A DNA stretch of 64,000 nucleotides from Bacillus paramycoides (GTDB lineage: Bacteria; Bacillota; Bacilli; Bacillales; Bacillaceae_G), in contig NZ_MAOI01000025.1 of assembly GCF_001884235.1 (NCBI RefSeq), positions 1 to 64,000 of the forward strand, read 5' to 3'. The notes under the pieces are model-generated. The model had not been told where the DNA came from. It was given only the letters and a program-made list of their open reading frames with translations, and ran no database searches. The position numbers and the translations under genes are program-made. This document shows positions 1 through 9,829 of this stretch, in pieces; position 1 is the first letter of the stretch; each line of letters begins with the position of its first letter.

Positions 1-1432
1 GGTCACGGTTACGACCATCGCCGCCACCGCGTCCATCACGACTACGATTACGGTTACCATCACGGTATCCGCCTCCGTTACCACCGCGTTTTTTAGAACC
101 GCCACCTCTTGAAACAACTGGTGGTTCTGATGTTAAAGCGATTGGAGTTGTATCCGGCTCTTTTGTCATCATTTTTAAAGCAGCAGCTACTACTGTTACA
201 GAGTCATTCTCTTCTAACATTTCTTCTGCAATACGCTTGTAGTATGATAAGTTTTCATTTTGGATTGTGCTTTGAAGCTTTTCTGCGATTAAACGTTGTT
301 GACCTTCTAATGCCTCGTCAAGTGTCGGTGCTTCCATACGATCAACCTTACGTTTTGTTGTACGCTCGATATTTTTTAATTGTCCTGATTCACGTGGTGT
401 TACAAATAACATTGCAATACCTTTTTTACCTGCACGGCCAGTACGACCGATACGGTGAACGTATGATTCTGGATCTTGTGGAATATCGAAGTTGTATACG
501 TGTGTTACGCCTGAAATATCAAGACCACGTGCAGCAACGTCCGTTGCAACAAGAACTTCAATAGCACCTTCTTTAAATTTACGTAATACAGACATACGCT
601 TCGCTTGTGTTAAGTCACCATGAATACCTTCTGCTGCATAACCACGTAAGTTTAATGCTTCTGATAATTCATCAACACGACGCTTTGTGCGACCGAATAC
701 GATTGCAAGCTCTGGAGATTGAATATCTAGCAAGCGTGTTAACACGTCAAACTTTTTCTTTTCTTGCACTTCTAAATAGAACTGCTGAATGTTTGGCATT
801 GTTACTTCTTTTGCTTTTACTTTAATGTGTTGAGGCTCAGTCATGAAACGCTCAGCAATACGACGGATTGGATCTGGCATTGTCGCTGAGAATAATAATG
901 TTTGATGTGTTTCTGGCACATCTGTTAAAATCGCTTCAATATCTTCAATGAAGCCCATGTTTAACATTTCATCCGCTTCGTCAAGAACAACCGTCTCTAC
1001 GTTTTGTAAGCGAAGTGTTTTACGGTTAATATGATCTAAAATACGACCCGGCGTACCAACAATAATGTGTGGGTGTTTTTTTAGAGCACGAATTTGGCGG
1101 TTAATATCTTGACCACCATAAATTGGTAGAATACGAACACGTTTATGTTTACCAATTTTGTATAGCTCTTCTCCAACTTGAATTGCTAATTCACGCGTTG
1201 GCGCGATAACAATACCTTGAACTGCTTCTTTATTTGTATCCACTTTATCTAATAGTGGTAATCCGAATGCTGCTGTTTTCCCTGTACCTGTTTGCGCTTG
1301 CCCAATAATATCCTTACCTTGCAATGCATGTGGAATTGTTTCAGCTTGAATCGGCGTAGCCTCTTCAAAGCCCATACTTTCAACAGATTGCAGTAAAGAC
1401 TCACTTAATCCTAATTCTCGAAATGTTGTCAA
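1..1432 (-). CDS. cshA: DEAD-box ATP-dependent RNA helicase CshA (3' end off the window)
   Basis: Cytoplasmic RNA helicase that unwinds RNA in ribosome assembly and mRNA turnover. Translating the minus strand gives the family motifs in order: the Q motif near residue 20, AQTGTGKT (motif I), VLDEADEML (motif II), LLFSATMP (motif III) and [10 protein letters not shown] (motif VI). The tail is rich in Gly, Arg and Asn (RGG-like) and runs off the left edge, so roughly the last tens of residues are missing. The start is a TTG at 1430-1432, preceded by GGAGAAG at good spacing; the next residues [10 protein letters not shown] are the usual CshA N-terminus. It lies downstream of murF on the same strand but has its own promoter and a terminator-like hairpin in its leader. 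The function is certain at family level and the symbol is by homology. Confidence 0.95.
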   Translation of the reverse strand, partial: MTTFRELGLSESLLQSVESMGFEEATPIQAETIPHALQGKDIIGQAQTGTGKTAAFGLPLLDKVDTNKEAVQGIVIAPTRELAIQVGEELYKIGKHKRVRILPIYGGQDINRQIRALKKHPHIIVGTPGRILDHINRKTLRLQNVETVVLDEADEMLNMGFIEDIEAILTDVPETHQTLLFSATMPDPIRRIAERFMTEPQHIKVKAKEVTMPNIQQFYLEVQEKKKFDVLTRLLDIQSPELAIVFGRTKRRVDELSEALNLRGYAAEGIHGDLTQAKRMSVLRKFKEGAIEVLVATDVAARGLDISGVTHVYNFDIPQDPESYVHRIGRTGRAGKKGIAMLFVTPRESGQLKNIERTTKRKVDRMEAPTLDEALEGQQRLIAEKLQSTIQNENLSYYKRIAEEMLEENDSVTVVAAALKMMTKEPDTTPIALTSEPPVVSRGGGSKKRGGNGGGYRDGNRNRSRDGRGGGDGRNRD

Positions 1433-1467
1433 TGTTACTTCTCCTTTTCTATCCTATACTTATCATT

Positions 1468-1506
1468 TAAAAAAAGGCGTTTTCCGAACTTGCGGAAAAG
1501 CCCTTT
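1468..1506 (-). terminator. Terminator-like hairpin in the cshA 5' leader (possible attenuator)
   Basis: Read on the minus strand, GGCTTTTCCG and CGGAAAACGCC flank a short loop and are followed by a run of seven T. The hairpin ends only about 25 nt before the cshA ribosome binding site, so no promoter fits between them. The cshA mRNA, started at the promoter upstream, must therefore read through this hairpin. The structure is seen; attenuation of cshA is inferred. Confidence 0.6.
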
Positions 1507-1580
1507 TCCTGAATGCTCACGTATATAACCGGGCGTATATTCTTCACGAAAATACTTCTAAACGTTATTACACTTTATCA

Positions 1581-1609
1581 ATTATAAGTTTTGTATGTGT
1601 AAAAAGCAA
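1581..1609 (-). promoter_or_regulatory. Sigma-A promoter of cshA
   Basis: On the minus strand TTGCTT, a 17-bp spacer and TATAAT. This gives a leader of about 140 nt before the TTG start, with the terminator-like hairpin inside it. Confidence 0.6.
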
Positions 1610-1737
1610 ACCCCAACTGTTACCTTATTTCATATTCAGAGCTTTTTTCTTTACTTTTATTTTTTATCATTTACTGTAAGCGCTTATTATAAGTTTCCAC
1701 TATTTTCGTGGCTATCATCCCTATTTATATACACCAA

Positions 1738-3114
1738 TTATTTCAACATCGCTATAACTTCTTCTAATTTCATACCGCGAGACGCTTTTACTAGCACAAC
1801 ATCTTTTGCATCAACTACTGCTTGTAAGTCTTTTACAAGTTCTTCTTTATTATCATACGCTGTAACACGTTCTTTAGGGAAATTAATTTTTGCTCCTTCA
1901 GCAATTTGAGCCCCTAATCTACCATATGTGAATACATATAAGATTTTTGCTGGATCAATTAATTTACCTACTTCATAATGAAATTGCACTTCTTGATTTC
2001 CTAGTTCTAACATATCACCAAGCACAACAATTTTTTTTGCAAATCCATCTAAACCATTCATTAGATGGAACGCAGCTTCCATAGCCGTTGGACTTGCATT
2101 ATAGGCATCATTGATAATTGTTAAACCACTATCTGTTTTTACAATTTCCATACGCATACCTGTCATTTGAAGTGTTACTAAACCTTTTTTCATTTCTTCC
2201 CACGTTACACCAAAATGTTTCGCAATTGCCATTGAAGCAAGTGTATTATATACATTATGCTTTCCTAGTACCGGCAGATAGAATGACAAAGTTTCATCCC
2301 TGTTCATCTTAAAGTGTGTTCCAGTTGCCTGTAATGTTACAGTAGTTGGATAATAATCATTTGCTCTCGCATCACCAAATGTAACTGTTTCAGCTGCTAA
2401 ATTCATTTCTGGAACACGATTCGTTAATAGCGGCTCATCTCCATTATATACGAACACGCCACCTTCTTGTAAACCTGTAACAATTTCTAACTTCGCTTCA
2501 GCAATCGCCTCACGAGAGCCTAAATCCATTAAGTGCGCCTCACCAATGTTCGTGATAATAGCCGCATCTGGACGAGCTAACTTAGATAGAAATTCAATTT
2601 CTCCCTGGCTAGACATACCCATTTCCAATACAGCTACTTCTGTATTTTCTTCTAGGTTTAAAATAGTAAGAGGTAAACCGATATGATTGTTGAAATTACC
2701 TTCTGTTTTTTGAACTTTAAATTTAGTCGCAAGAATACTTGTTACAATATCTTTCGTAGATGTTTTACCATTACTACCCGTTACACCAACAACTTTTACA
2801 TCCAATTGATCACGATAGCTTTTCGCTAACATTTGTAAAGTTGCTAGCGTATCTTCTACAAAAATAACAGGAAGATTCTCGGGTGGATTTGCTACATCTT
2901 TCATCCATAGTGTGGCAATAGCCCCATTTTCAACAGCTTTATCTACAAAAGCATGTCCATCGAAACGTTCACCTTGAATCGGAACATATAAATTTCCTTT
3001 TTCAATTTTTCTCGTATCAATAGACACTCCTTGTATAGTAATTCCCTCATACTGCTCTGCTAGTCCCGTACCATTTATCATCTGTTCTACTTGTTTTAAC
3101 GTTCGCTTTATCAT
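1738..3114 (-). CDS. murF: UDP-N-acetylmuramoyl-tripeptide--D-alanyl-D-alanine ligase MurF
   Basis: Cytoplasmic Mur ligase that adds D-Ala-D-Ala to UDP-MurNAc-tripeptide, the last soluble step of peptidoglycan precursor synthesis. The 458 residues are normal for MurF. The ATP-binding loop GVTGSNGKTSTKD is near residue 110, followed by the central-domain NIGEAHL block and a C-terminal ligase domain with INDAYNASP. The ATG start has AAGGAG upstream. It lies 60 bp after ddl, whose product D-Ala-D-Ala is its substrate, so the two form a functional pair. A hairpin with GGAAGCACTATTC arms (3135-3165) sits between them, but its T-run is on the other strand, so it is not a terminator for this operon. 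Confidence 0.96.
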   Translation of the reverse strand: MIKRTLKQVEQMINGTGLAEQYEGITIQGVSIDTRKIEKGNLYVPIQGERFDGHAFVDKAVENGAIATLWMKDVANPPENLPVIFVEDTLATLQMLAKSYRDQLDVKVVGVTGSNGKTSTKDIVTSILATKFKVQKTEGNFNNHIGLPLTILNLEENTEVAVLEMGMSSQGEIEFLSKLARPDAAIITNIGEAHLMDLGSREAIAEAKLEIVTGLQEGGVFVYNGDEPLLTNRVPEMNLAAETVTFGDARANDYYPTTVTLQATGTHFKMNRDETLSFYLPVLGKHNVYNTLASMAIAKHFGVTWEEMKKGLVTLQMTGMRMEIVKTDSGLTIINDAYNASPTAMEAAFHLMNGLDGFAKKIVVLGDMLELGNQEVQFHYEVGKLIDPAKILYVFTYGRLGAQIAEGAKINFPKERVTAYDNKEELVKDLQAVVDAKDVVLVKASRGMKLEEVIAMLK

Positions 3115-3174
3115 GAAAACACTCCTTACATAGAGGAAGCACTATTCCTTCGAATAGTGCTTCCTCCTTTTTTG

Positions 3175-4263
3175 TTAGATTGTATATTTAATTTTTTGTT
3201 TTTCTTCGTGACGCTCAATCGCTAAGTTAATTAGCTCTTCGATTAATTCTGGATACGGTAATCCAGTATGTTGCCATAGTAGAGGGAACATACTAAACGG
3301 CGTGAATCCTGGCATTGTGTTTACTTCGTTAATATACACTTCTCCATCTTTCGTTAAGAAGAAATCAGCTCGTGTTAAGCCAGAACCATCTAATGATTGG
3401 AATGCAATAATTGCATCTCGCTTAATTACATTAGACTCTTCTTCTGTCATTTCAGCTGGAATAATTAACGCTGTATCACCATCGATGTATTTCGATTTGT
3501 AATCATAAAAATCTTTTTTCGGTACAATTTCGCCTACAACTGAACATTTCGGCTCATCATTACCTAATACACCAACTTCTACTTCACGACCTACAATATT
3601 TTCTTCAACAATAATTTTACGGTCAAATTGGAACGCCTCTTCGAATGCATTCTCAAGCTCTTCACGATCTTTACACTTATTAATACCAACACTTGAACCA
3701 AGGTTTGCTGGTTTTACGAAGCAAGGATAGCCTAACACTTCTTCTACTTTTTCATACGCTGTTTCACGATCTTTTTCCCATGCACTACGAATGAAAGATG
3801 CATATTTCGCTTGTTTCAATCCAGCTTCTGCAAAGATATTTTTCATAACAACTTTATCCATACCAGCAGCTGATGCTAATACACCGTTACCTACATATGG
3901 AATATTCATTAATTCTAATAATCCTTGTACTGTTCCATCTTCACCATTTGGTCCATGTAATAATGGGAAAATAACATCAATTGCATCTTCTTGCTTAGAA
4001 TTTGCAGTTGGGATAATTTCTGCACTTAATGATACAGGAGAAATTGCATTTTCTTCTCCACTCATTTGTAATGCTTCAACCGTCGTTACTTCACCTTCAA
4101 TACGCTCACCGCGCATCCACTGACCTTGCTCTGTAATATAAATTGGATGAATCTCGAATTTATCTTGATTTAATGCTTTAATAGCAGCAAGAGCCGTTTG
4201 TAACGAAACTTGATGCTCAGCTGATTTTCCACCATATAATAAACCTAATTTAATTTTTGTCAA
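3175..4263 (-). CDS. ddl: D-alanine--D-alanine ligase
   Basis: ATP-grasp enzyme that joins two D-Ala for peptidoglycan synthesis. It starts [19 protein letters not shown], the typical Ddl N-terminus, and carries HGPNGEDG, the ATP-grasp strand with [14 protein letters not shown], and the C-terminal metal-binding [12 protein letters not shown]. The reading frame stays open six codons further upstream, but AGGGTGAT is best placed for the TTG at 4261-4263, giving about 362 residues. It probably shares a transcript with murF downstream. The K near the ATP-grasp and the E/N metal ligands are all present, so it should be active. Confidence 0.95.
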   Translation of the reverse strand: MTKIKLGLLYGGKSAEHQVSLQTALAAIKALNQDKFEIHPIYITEQGQWMRGERIEGEVTTVEALQMSGEENAISPVSLSAEIIPTANSKQEDAIDVIFPLLHGPNGEDGTVQGLLELMNIPYVGNGVLASAAGMDKVVMKNIFAEAGLKQAKYASFIRSAWEKDRETAYEKVEEVLGYPCFVKPANLGSSVGINKCKDREELENAFEEAFQFDRKIIVEENIVGREVEVGVLGNDEPKCSVVGEIVPKKDFYDYKSKYIDGDTALIIPAEMTEEESNVIKRDAIIAFQSLDGSGLTRADFFLTKDGEVYINEVNTMPGFTPFSMFPLLWQHTGLPYPELIEELINLAIERHEEKQKIKYTI

Positions 4264-4564
4264 TGAAATCACCCTAACCAATTGTTTTCATTTTTCTATT
4301 TTAGCACTTTTTATAAAAATAGGTAGTTCCTATTTGAAATAAAATGTAACTTCCACAAATAATTAAAAGACACCACTTATTGGTTTTCTACACTTTTCCT
4401 ACCTAATTTTCTACATGACTAAACAAAATTAAACTTTAAAGTAAGATTGCAATTTGATCTAGTTATGTACCTAAAATATGTAGAAATCCACTTTTTGTGT
4501 ATGTCATCTATATTATCCCACCATTTGTGGAGAATGAAAAAACACTGATTACAGTTTCATTTTA
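4264..4564. other. Intergenic stretch between the MFS gene and ddl
   Basis: About 300 AT-rich bases. It should hold the ddl promoter (minus strand), but I see no convincing -35/-10 pair. There is a small inverted repeat around 4320-4334 (AATAGGTAGTTCCTATT) about 60 bp upstream of the ddl start. No open reading frame with a ribosome binding site was found. Confidence 0.3.
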
Positions 4565-5839
4565 TTAAGAAGACTGTTTTGTAAATGTTTCTTTTTGCCT
4601 CTGCTCAACAAGACGGTCTAAAGAAACATATACAATACCCGCAACTACACATCCTACACCTAAAATTGTAAATAAAAAATGACCAAGGAATCGATCTAAT
4701 AAAAAACCTCCAAGAAGTGGACCGAATGCACTTCCTGTAATCCACTGCAAACTCGCCGCTCCCATATAAGTTCCTCTCAAATGCTCGGGTGCTAAATTCG
4801 CTACAAATGTCATCTGTACAGGCGACATAATCATCTCACCTAACGTATATATTGCATAAACGAACATTAACGTCATTAAAATAATTGTAGTATTTGTATC
4901 AAATTCCCCAAACCACTTCGGTAACCACCCTATAAAAAACAAACCAATCCCGAACAAACACGCACCATATAACATCGTCTTTCCGACAGGTTTATCTGTC
5001 GCCCATTTCGATATTTGGAACTGAAACAACACAACTAATAGACCATTTAATGCCATTAAATATGGGTATGGATTGTTAGCTCCAAAAATATTCTTCATTT
5101 CGTTATCAAAGTGAAGCGGTAACATACCTTCTGTTTGAGAAAAACCCATAGAAATAATAATACCCGCTAACAAATAAATCATTAACGCCTTATCTCTCAT
5201 TAAAATTTTCCAAACTGCTCCGGATTCCTTCTCTTTATTTCTTTCCGTTACTTCCGTAATTTTCGGCATTGTTTCTTTAATAAGTACTAACATAAGTAGT
5301 GCATAAAACAGCATAGCAGACGAGGCAATAATAAACACGAGGTTCTTCGATAAAACAACTACCGATGCTCCCATTATCGGCCCAATTGCAGCTCCAATAT
5401 TGTGTCCCATTCGTAATAAACCATATGCTTCTGTTCTTTTTTCTGGCGCAGTTACATCCGCAACCATTGCTGATGCCGCTGGATGAAATAGAGAATTACT
5501 TAACCCTAAAAAAATAGATAAAATGGCGTACGGGATAAATCCTTCTATAAATAAAAAACCGAGCATTAATAATGCATTACTTGCCATCGAAAATATCATA
5601 ATCGGCTTTCTTCCATATATATCCGCAATTCTTCCTCCTATAAGCGAGCCAAGGCTTGCGGCAATTGGAGAAAGCGCCATAATAACACCAACTTGCAGTA
5701 AAGAATCTACCTTATCTTTTAAATATAATGCAAAAAACGGCATCAACATCATCATCGCAATTCCATTCAATGTCTCACCGATAAATCGAATCCATACGTT
5801 ACGATCCATCTCCCTTAGCTCACGCCACGTGTTTTTCAT
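4565..5839 (-). CDS. Major facilitator superfamily transporter (drug-efflux type)
   Basis: A 424-residue membrane protein with about twelve hydrophobic segments. The loop between segments 2 and 3 carries the MFS motif A (GGRIADIYGRKP, near residue 68), and RMGHNIGAAIGPIMGA near residue 145 resembles motif C of multidrug antiporters. It is likely a proton-coupled exporter in the cytoplasmic membrane; the substrate cannot be read from the sequence. The ATG has AAAGGGGTG upstream. It stands alone: a terminator separates it from the upstream permease, and ddl downstream has its own start region. Confidence 0.85.
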   Translation of the reverse strand: MKNTWRELREMDRNVWIRFIGETLNGIAMMMLMPFFALYLKDKVDSLLQVGVIMALSPIAASLGSLIGGRIADIYGRKPIMIFSMASNALLMLGFLFIEGFIPYAILSIFLGLSNSLFHPAASAMVADVTAPEKRTEAYGLLRMGHNIGAAIGPIMGASVVVLSKNLVFIIASSAMLFYALLMLVLIKETMPKITEVTERNKEKESGAVWKILMRDKALMIYLLAGIIISMGFSQTEGMLPLHFDNEMKNIFGANNPYPYLMALNGLLVVLFQFQISKWATDKPVGKTMLYGACLFGIGLFFIGWLPKWFGEFDTNTTIILMTLMFVYAIYTLGEMIMSPVQMTFVANLAPEHLRGTYMGAASLQWITGSAFGPLLGGFLLDRFLGHFLFTILGVGCVVAGIVYVSLDRLVEQRQKETFTKQSS

Positions 5840-5910
5840 ATTTACACCCCTTTAATTTGCCAACAATTATCTTATAACATATTCAGAAAAATGTAAATTT
5901 TCAAAACAAA

Positions 5911-5942
5911 AAATCCATTCTAATAGAATTAGAATGGATTTT
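5911..5942 (-). terminator. Terminator of the amino-acid permease gene
   Basis: ATCCATTCTAAT and its complement flank a three-base loop, with A- and T-runs on either side, directly after the permease stop codon. It can act in both directions. Confidence 0.8.
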
Positions 5943-5947
5943 TCCAC

Positions 5948-7363
5948 TTATAAATTTGCTACATCTTCTTCTTTATTATCATTATTTAAAGCGCTATGCT
6001 TTCGGCTATATAAAAAGTAAACTGCTATACCAATAACCATCCATACGCCAAAACTAATCCATGCTGTTCCGGATAACTGAAGCATTAAGTATAAACAAAA
6101 AATTACCGTTAACGCTGGTAAAAATGGTACGAGCGGCGCCTTAAATGCCCTTGGTAAATCAGGGTGAGTTCTTCTCATGACAATAACTGCAACTGCTACA
6201 AGTGCAAAGGCTGACAATGTCCCCATATTTACAAGGTGTGCTAAAACATTTAAATCTATTAATCCTGAAATAAGTGCTGCAATAATTCCAGTTGTCCATG
6301 TATTTAAAAATGGTGTTTTAAATTTCGGATGGACTTTAGCAAGGCGCTTTGGCAACAGCCCATCTCGGCTCATCGCATAGGAAACACGAACTTGCCCATA
6401 CATCATAACTAGCATTACAGTTGTAATTCCTGTGATTGCTCCTACTGAAATTACTCCCGCTAAACTATCTTGTCCAATAAATTGAAGTGCAAAGGCAACT
6501 GGATCTGATATATTTAGCTGTCCGTATGGAACAATCCCTGTCAAAATAAGTGAAACAACGATATAAAGAACTGTACAAATTAATAACGATGCGATAATGC
6601 CGATTGGTAAATCACGTTGTGGCCGTTTCACTTCTTCTGCAGCTGTTGAAACTGCATCAAACCCTATGAATGCGAAGAATACTGTAGCAGCTCCAGCCAT
6701 TACACCATCTAAACCAAATGGCATAAAAGGTGTCCAGTTTTCAGGTTTTACGTAATTAAAACCAGCAAAAATAAAGATAAGAACAACCGCTATTTTAATA
6801 AACACCATAATATTATTTACGCGTGCACTTTCACGAACGCCTCTAGATAAAAGAACTGTCATAACTAAAATAATTAGAACTGCAGGTAGATCAATTATTC
6901 CACCCTTTCCTGTACCAGGGGCCGAGGAGAGAATGGTCGGAATATGAATTCCAAATCCCTTTAATAAAGATTGAAAATAAGCGGACCATCCGTTTGCTAC
7001 TGCGGATGTAGCAAGTAAATATTCAAGCATTAAGTCCCATCCAATTAAAAAAGCGAACACTTCCCCCATCGTCGCGTACGTATACGTATACACACTGCCC
7101 GAGACAGGAACTGAAGAAGCAAATTCAGCATAACAAAATGCAGCAAATGCACAAGCTAGCGCGGCTATCGCAAATGATAATATAATAGCTGGTCCAGAAT
7201 GTTTTGCTGCTACCACGCCTGTTAGAACAAAAATACCAGTTCCAACAATTGCCCCAATGCCAAGCATCGTTAAATCCAATGCGCCCAATGTTCTTGCTAA
7301 TGTCTTTTGCTTACTTTCTTGCATTAACTTTGCAATAGGCTTCTTTTGAAAAATTTGCTTCAT
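5948..7363 (-). CDS. APC-family amino acid permease (YfnA-like)
   Basis: Twelve-segment amino acid/polyamine/organocation transporter, 471 residues from the chosen start. The N-terminal GAIVGTGIFVLTGVVA motif (near residue 38) is the unwound first helix that binds substrate in this family; FFAFIGFDAVSTAAEE near residue 235 is the conserved helix 6. It imports amino acids, probably small neutral or cationic ones; the exact substrate is unknown. GGAGGAGCATGCT precedes ATG-AAA-CAA at 7363, five codons inside the longest open frame. It follows the tyrosine-degradation operon on the same strand, but has its own promoter and lies beyond that operon's terminator. Confidence 0.85.
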   Translation of the reverse strand: MKQIFQKKPIAKLMQESKQKTLARTLGALDLTMLGIGAIVGTGIFVLTGVVAAKHSGPAIILSFAIAALACAFAAFCYAEFASSVPVSGSVYTYTYATMGEVFAFLIGWDLMLEYLLATSAVANGWSAYFQSLLKGFGIHIPTILSSAPGTGKGGIIDLPAVLIILVMTVLLSRGVRESARVNNIMVFIKIAVVLIFIFAGFNYVKPENWTPFMPFGLDGVMAGAATVFFAFIGFDAVSTAAEEVKRPQRDLPIGIIASLLICTVLYIVVSLILTGIVPYGQLNISDPVAFALQFIGQDSLAGVISVGAITGITTVMLVMMYGQVRVSYAMSRDGLLPKRLAKVHPKFKTPFLNTWTTGIIAALISGLIDLNVLAHLVNMGTLSAFALVAVAVIVMRRTHPDLPRAFKAPLVPFLPALTVIFCLYLMLQLSGTAWISFGVWMVIGIAVYFLYSRKHSALNNDNKEEDVANL

Positions 7364-7415
7364 AGCATGCTCCTCCAAGTTTTAAATTTTCTGAAAATTT
7401 TTAATTCGCATTTTC

Positions 7416-7444
7416 ATTTTACTCATAACGCTTTTTACAGTCAA
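7416..7444 (-). promoter_or_regulatory. Sigma-A promoter of the amino-acid permease
   Basis: TTGACT, a spacer of exactly 17 bp and TAAAAT on the minus strand, about 50 bp before the start codon. Confidence 0.7.
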
Positions 7445-7626
7445 TACTTTTGTCGAAATAAGCGGAAATATTTCAGAATATACAATTAATTGTTTTTGTC
7501 ATTCTTTCTAAATAGAAGACTATCGTCTATTACAAAGAAAAATTCGACAAATATAAAAAAAACACGAGATCACATCTATATATCTTTTCATAAATTTTTT
7601 TGGTATTATTATACATGTCGATTCCA

Positions 7627-7665
7627 AAAAAGAGGCATGCTCCTTTATTGAGCATGCCTCTTTTT
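7627..7665 (-). terminator. Terminator of the tyrosine-degradation operon
   Basis: AGAGGCATGCTC and GAGCATGCCTCT around a seven-base loop with A and T runs outside, right after the hmgA stop codon. The stem is twelve perfect pairs. Confidence 0.85.
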
Positions 7666-7667
7666 AC

Positions 7668-8840
7668 TTATTTCACAGTATATGAACCTTCTTCAATCCA
7701 GCTATACATGTACTTTTCATCTTCCGTCTCATGTGCTTGTTTTACAATACGAAGCGGACGGAATGTATCTATCATAACAGCCAGTTCAAGTGTCTCTTTC
7801 TTCCCTATACTCGCTTCTGTTTTTCCTGGATGTGGTCCATGCGGAATCCCGCTTGGATGAAGCGTAATAGAACCTTCCTCTACACCTTTTCGGCTCATAA
7901 AGTTACCTTCTACATAATAAAGTACTTCATCACTATTCACATTACTATGATAATATGGTGCCGGAATTGATTCTGGATGATAATCATATAAACGTGGTAC
8001 GAAAGAGCAAATAACAAAATTATGTCCTTCGAACGTTTGATGTACTGGCGGCGGTTGATGAATACGACCTGTAATTGGTTCAAAATCCTCTACATTAAAG
8101 ACCCACGGATATAAATATCCATCCCATCCAACAACATCTAACGGGTGGTGCCCTAAAACATGCTTATGCATATATCCTCTGGACTTTGTCATTACGACAA
8201 ACTCACCTTTTTCATCATATGTCTCCAATTTCTCCGGACCACGAATATCTCTTTCACAAAACGGACTATGTTCTAACAATTGCCCATATTCATTGCGGTA
8301 GCGATGTGGTGTTGTAATTTGGCTATTTGCCTCTACAACAAGAAACTTAGTCTCTCCTTCATCTGGAATGACACGATAAATTGTTCCAATTGGAATCGTT
8401 ACATAATCACCTTTTCTATAGTGAATCGTTCCAAACATCGTCTCAATTTTCCCTGTTCCATAATGAACGAATAACATTTCATCACCATCACCATTACGGT
8501 AGAAATAATCCATTTTTTCCGTTGGACTTACTACTCCAATTAACAAGTCTTCATTCCCAAGTATGAAATTTCTCCCACTTATTGCATCGCCAGTTTTTTT
8601 ATTTTCTTTCGTGCGAAAATGACGATGAGCAAGAGCAACATCCTCTTCATACTGTAACTGACAAGAATGGGATAATGCTGCATGTCCTACTTCTGTTGGC
8701 ATATAATGATGATACAAAATAGACTGCGTACCAGAAAAACCTTTTGTCCCCATTACCTGCTCACGATAAAGTGATCCATCTTTTTTACGAAATTGTACAT
8801 GTCGTTTATGAGGTAGCTCCCCCATGTGACGATAATACAT
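7668..8840 (-). CDS. hmgA: Homogentisate 1,2-dioxygenase
   Basis: Cupin-fold Fe(II) enzyme that opens the ring of homogentisate to maleylacetoacetate in tyrosine breakdown. The protein, about 390 residues, begins MYYRHMGELPHKRHVQF and carries the late metal-site blocks YYHSNVNSDEV and GIPHGPHPG. The frame is open a little further upstream through a GTG and an ATG; I prefer the ATG at 8840 with AGGTGAT in front. Its 5' end overlaps the end of the fumarylacetoacetase gene by about 35 bases in another frame, a sign of translational coupling. With hppD and the hydrolase gene it forms a three-step pathway operon. Confidence 0.93.
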   Translation of the reverse strand: MYYRHMGELPHKRHVQFRKKDGSLYREQVMGTKGFSGTQSILYHHYMPTEVGHAALSHSCQLQYEEDVALAHRHFRTKENKKTGDAISGRNFILGNEDLLIGVVSPTEKMDYFYRNGDGDEMLFVHYGTGKIETMFGTIHYRKGDYVTIPIGTIYRVIPDEGETKFLVVEANSQITTPHRYRNEYGQLLEHSPFCERDIRGPEKLETYDEKGEFVVMTKSRGYMHKHVLGHHPLDVVGWDGYLYPWVFNVEDFEPITGRIHQPPPVHQTFEGHNFVICSFVPRLYDYHPESIPAPYYHSNVNSDEVLYYVEGNFMSRKGVEEGSITLHPSGIPHGPHPGKTEASIGKKETLELAVMIDTFRPLRIVKQAHETEDEKYMYSWIEEGSYTVK

Positions 8841-9765
8841 GCCCATCACCTGCTTCCATTTCTTTTTTTACCGTATTACGTAATGTACCTAAACCAGTAA
8901 TCGTAAGTTCTACAACATCACCATCTTGCAGCCACTCTTCCGTACCAAGCTCTAAAATACAGCCCGTTCCTACTGTTCCAGACCCGATAACATCTCCTGG
9001 ATATAACGTAACATCTTCCGAAGCACGTTCAATCATTTCAGCAAATGTATAGTAAATATCTTGGAAATTCCCCTTTGATAACAATCGCCCATTTACATGA
9101 GCAGTCATCTCTAAATCATAACGATCACCGTTACGATAAACGTCTAATTCCTCTTTCGTAACGAGATACGCTCCTAATGAAGTTGCAAAGTCTTTCCCTT
9201 TCGCTGGGCCGAGCCCCACTTTCATCTCTGTCGCTTGTAAGTCTCTTGCACTCCAGTCGTTCATAATACAATAACCAAAAATATATTCCTCCGCTTTCTC
9301 ACGAGAAATATTGCGTCCTTCTTTTCCAATTACACAAGCAATCTCTAACTCGTAATCAAGCTTTTGAGACTTCTTTGGACCAGTAACAAAATCATCTGGT
9401 CCAATAACAGCACGGTGGTTAGTAAAATAAAAAACCGGGATATCATACCATTCAGGTATAACATCTAACCCTCTTCTCCCGCGGGCTGTTTTTACATGCT
9501 GTTCAAAGGCATAAAAATCTCGAATGCTACTCGGATTAGGAATCACCGCTGCCAGTTGTACTTCCTCTAAAGGATATATACCCTTTTCTGGATTTTTAAT
9601 ATTACGCACTACTTCTACATACGCATCCGCTTTCTCTAAAAAGGCGAACATAGAGGAAGGTAATTTCCCATCACTAGCAAGATTCATATCGATTACTTTG
9701 TCACCTTCAAGCCAGCCAGCTCGCATTTCTTTCGAAGGGAGACGAAATGTAACAAATTTCATCAT
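8806..9765 (-). CDS. fahA: Fumarylacetoacetate hydrolase family protein (fumarylacetoacetase)
   Basis: FAH-fold metal-dependent hydrolase that should split fumarylacetoacetate to fumarate and acetoacetate, the last step of tyrosine breakdown. The C-terminal catalytic domain shows the metal-site pattern DYELEIACVIGKEGRNI near residue 135 and MNDWSARDLQ near residue 165, with GPAKGKDFATSLG after it. At 319 residues it is of normal bacterial length. The start ATG-ATG is preceded by GGGAGGAATC. It lies between hppD and hmgA. No separate maleylacetoacetate isomerase gene is visible in the operon, so isomerisation is either spontaneous, done elsewhere, or done by this protein. Confidence 0.9.
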   Translation of the reverse strand: MMKFVTFRLPSKEMRAGWLEGDKVIDMNLASDGKLPSSMFAFLEKADAYVEVVRNIKNPEKGIYPLEEVQLAAVIPNPSSIRDFYAFEQHVKTARGRRGLDVIPEWYDIPVFYFTNHRAVIGPDDFVTGPKKSQKLDYELEIACVIGKEGRNISREKAEEYIFGYCIMNDWSARDLQATEMKVGLGPAKGKDFATSLGAYLVTKEELDVYRNGDRYDLEMTAHVNGRLLSKGNFQDIYYTFAEMIERASEDVTLYPGDVIGSGTVGTGCILELGTEEWLQDGDVVELTITGLGTLRNTVKKEMEAGDGHVLSSHGGATS

Positions 9766-9829
9766 GATTCCTCCCTATGAAAAATGAAATTTCCACCAAC
9801 AAAGGAATTCTTGCTGGTGGATATAAATT

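Noticed and set aside
109-825. Leucine-rich open frames on the plus strand opposite cshA
   Set aside because: They are the complement of the cshA coding region, without ribosome binding sites; shadows of the real gene.
1675-1688. cre-like TGTAAGCGCTTATT upstream of the cshA promoter
   Set aside because: It fits the centre of the CcpA consensus but not the end, and lies far upstream of the -35 just after murF; not strong enough to call.
3135-3165. Hairpin between ddl and murF taken for a terminator
   Set aside because: The T-run is on the plus strand only; on the transcribed strand the hairpin is followed by TCTATGTAAGG, so it does not end the ddl-murF transcript.
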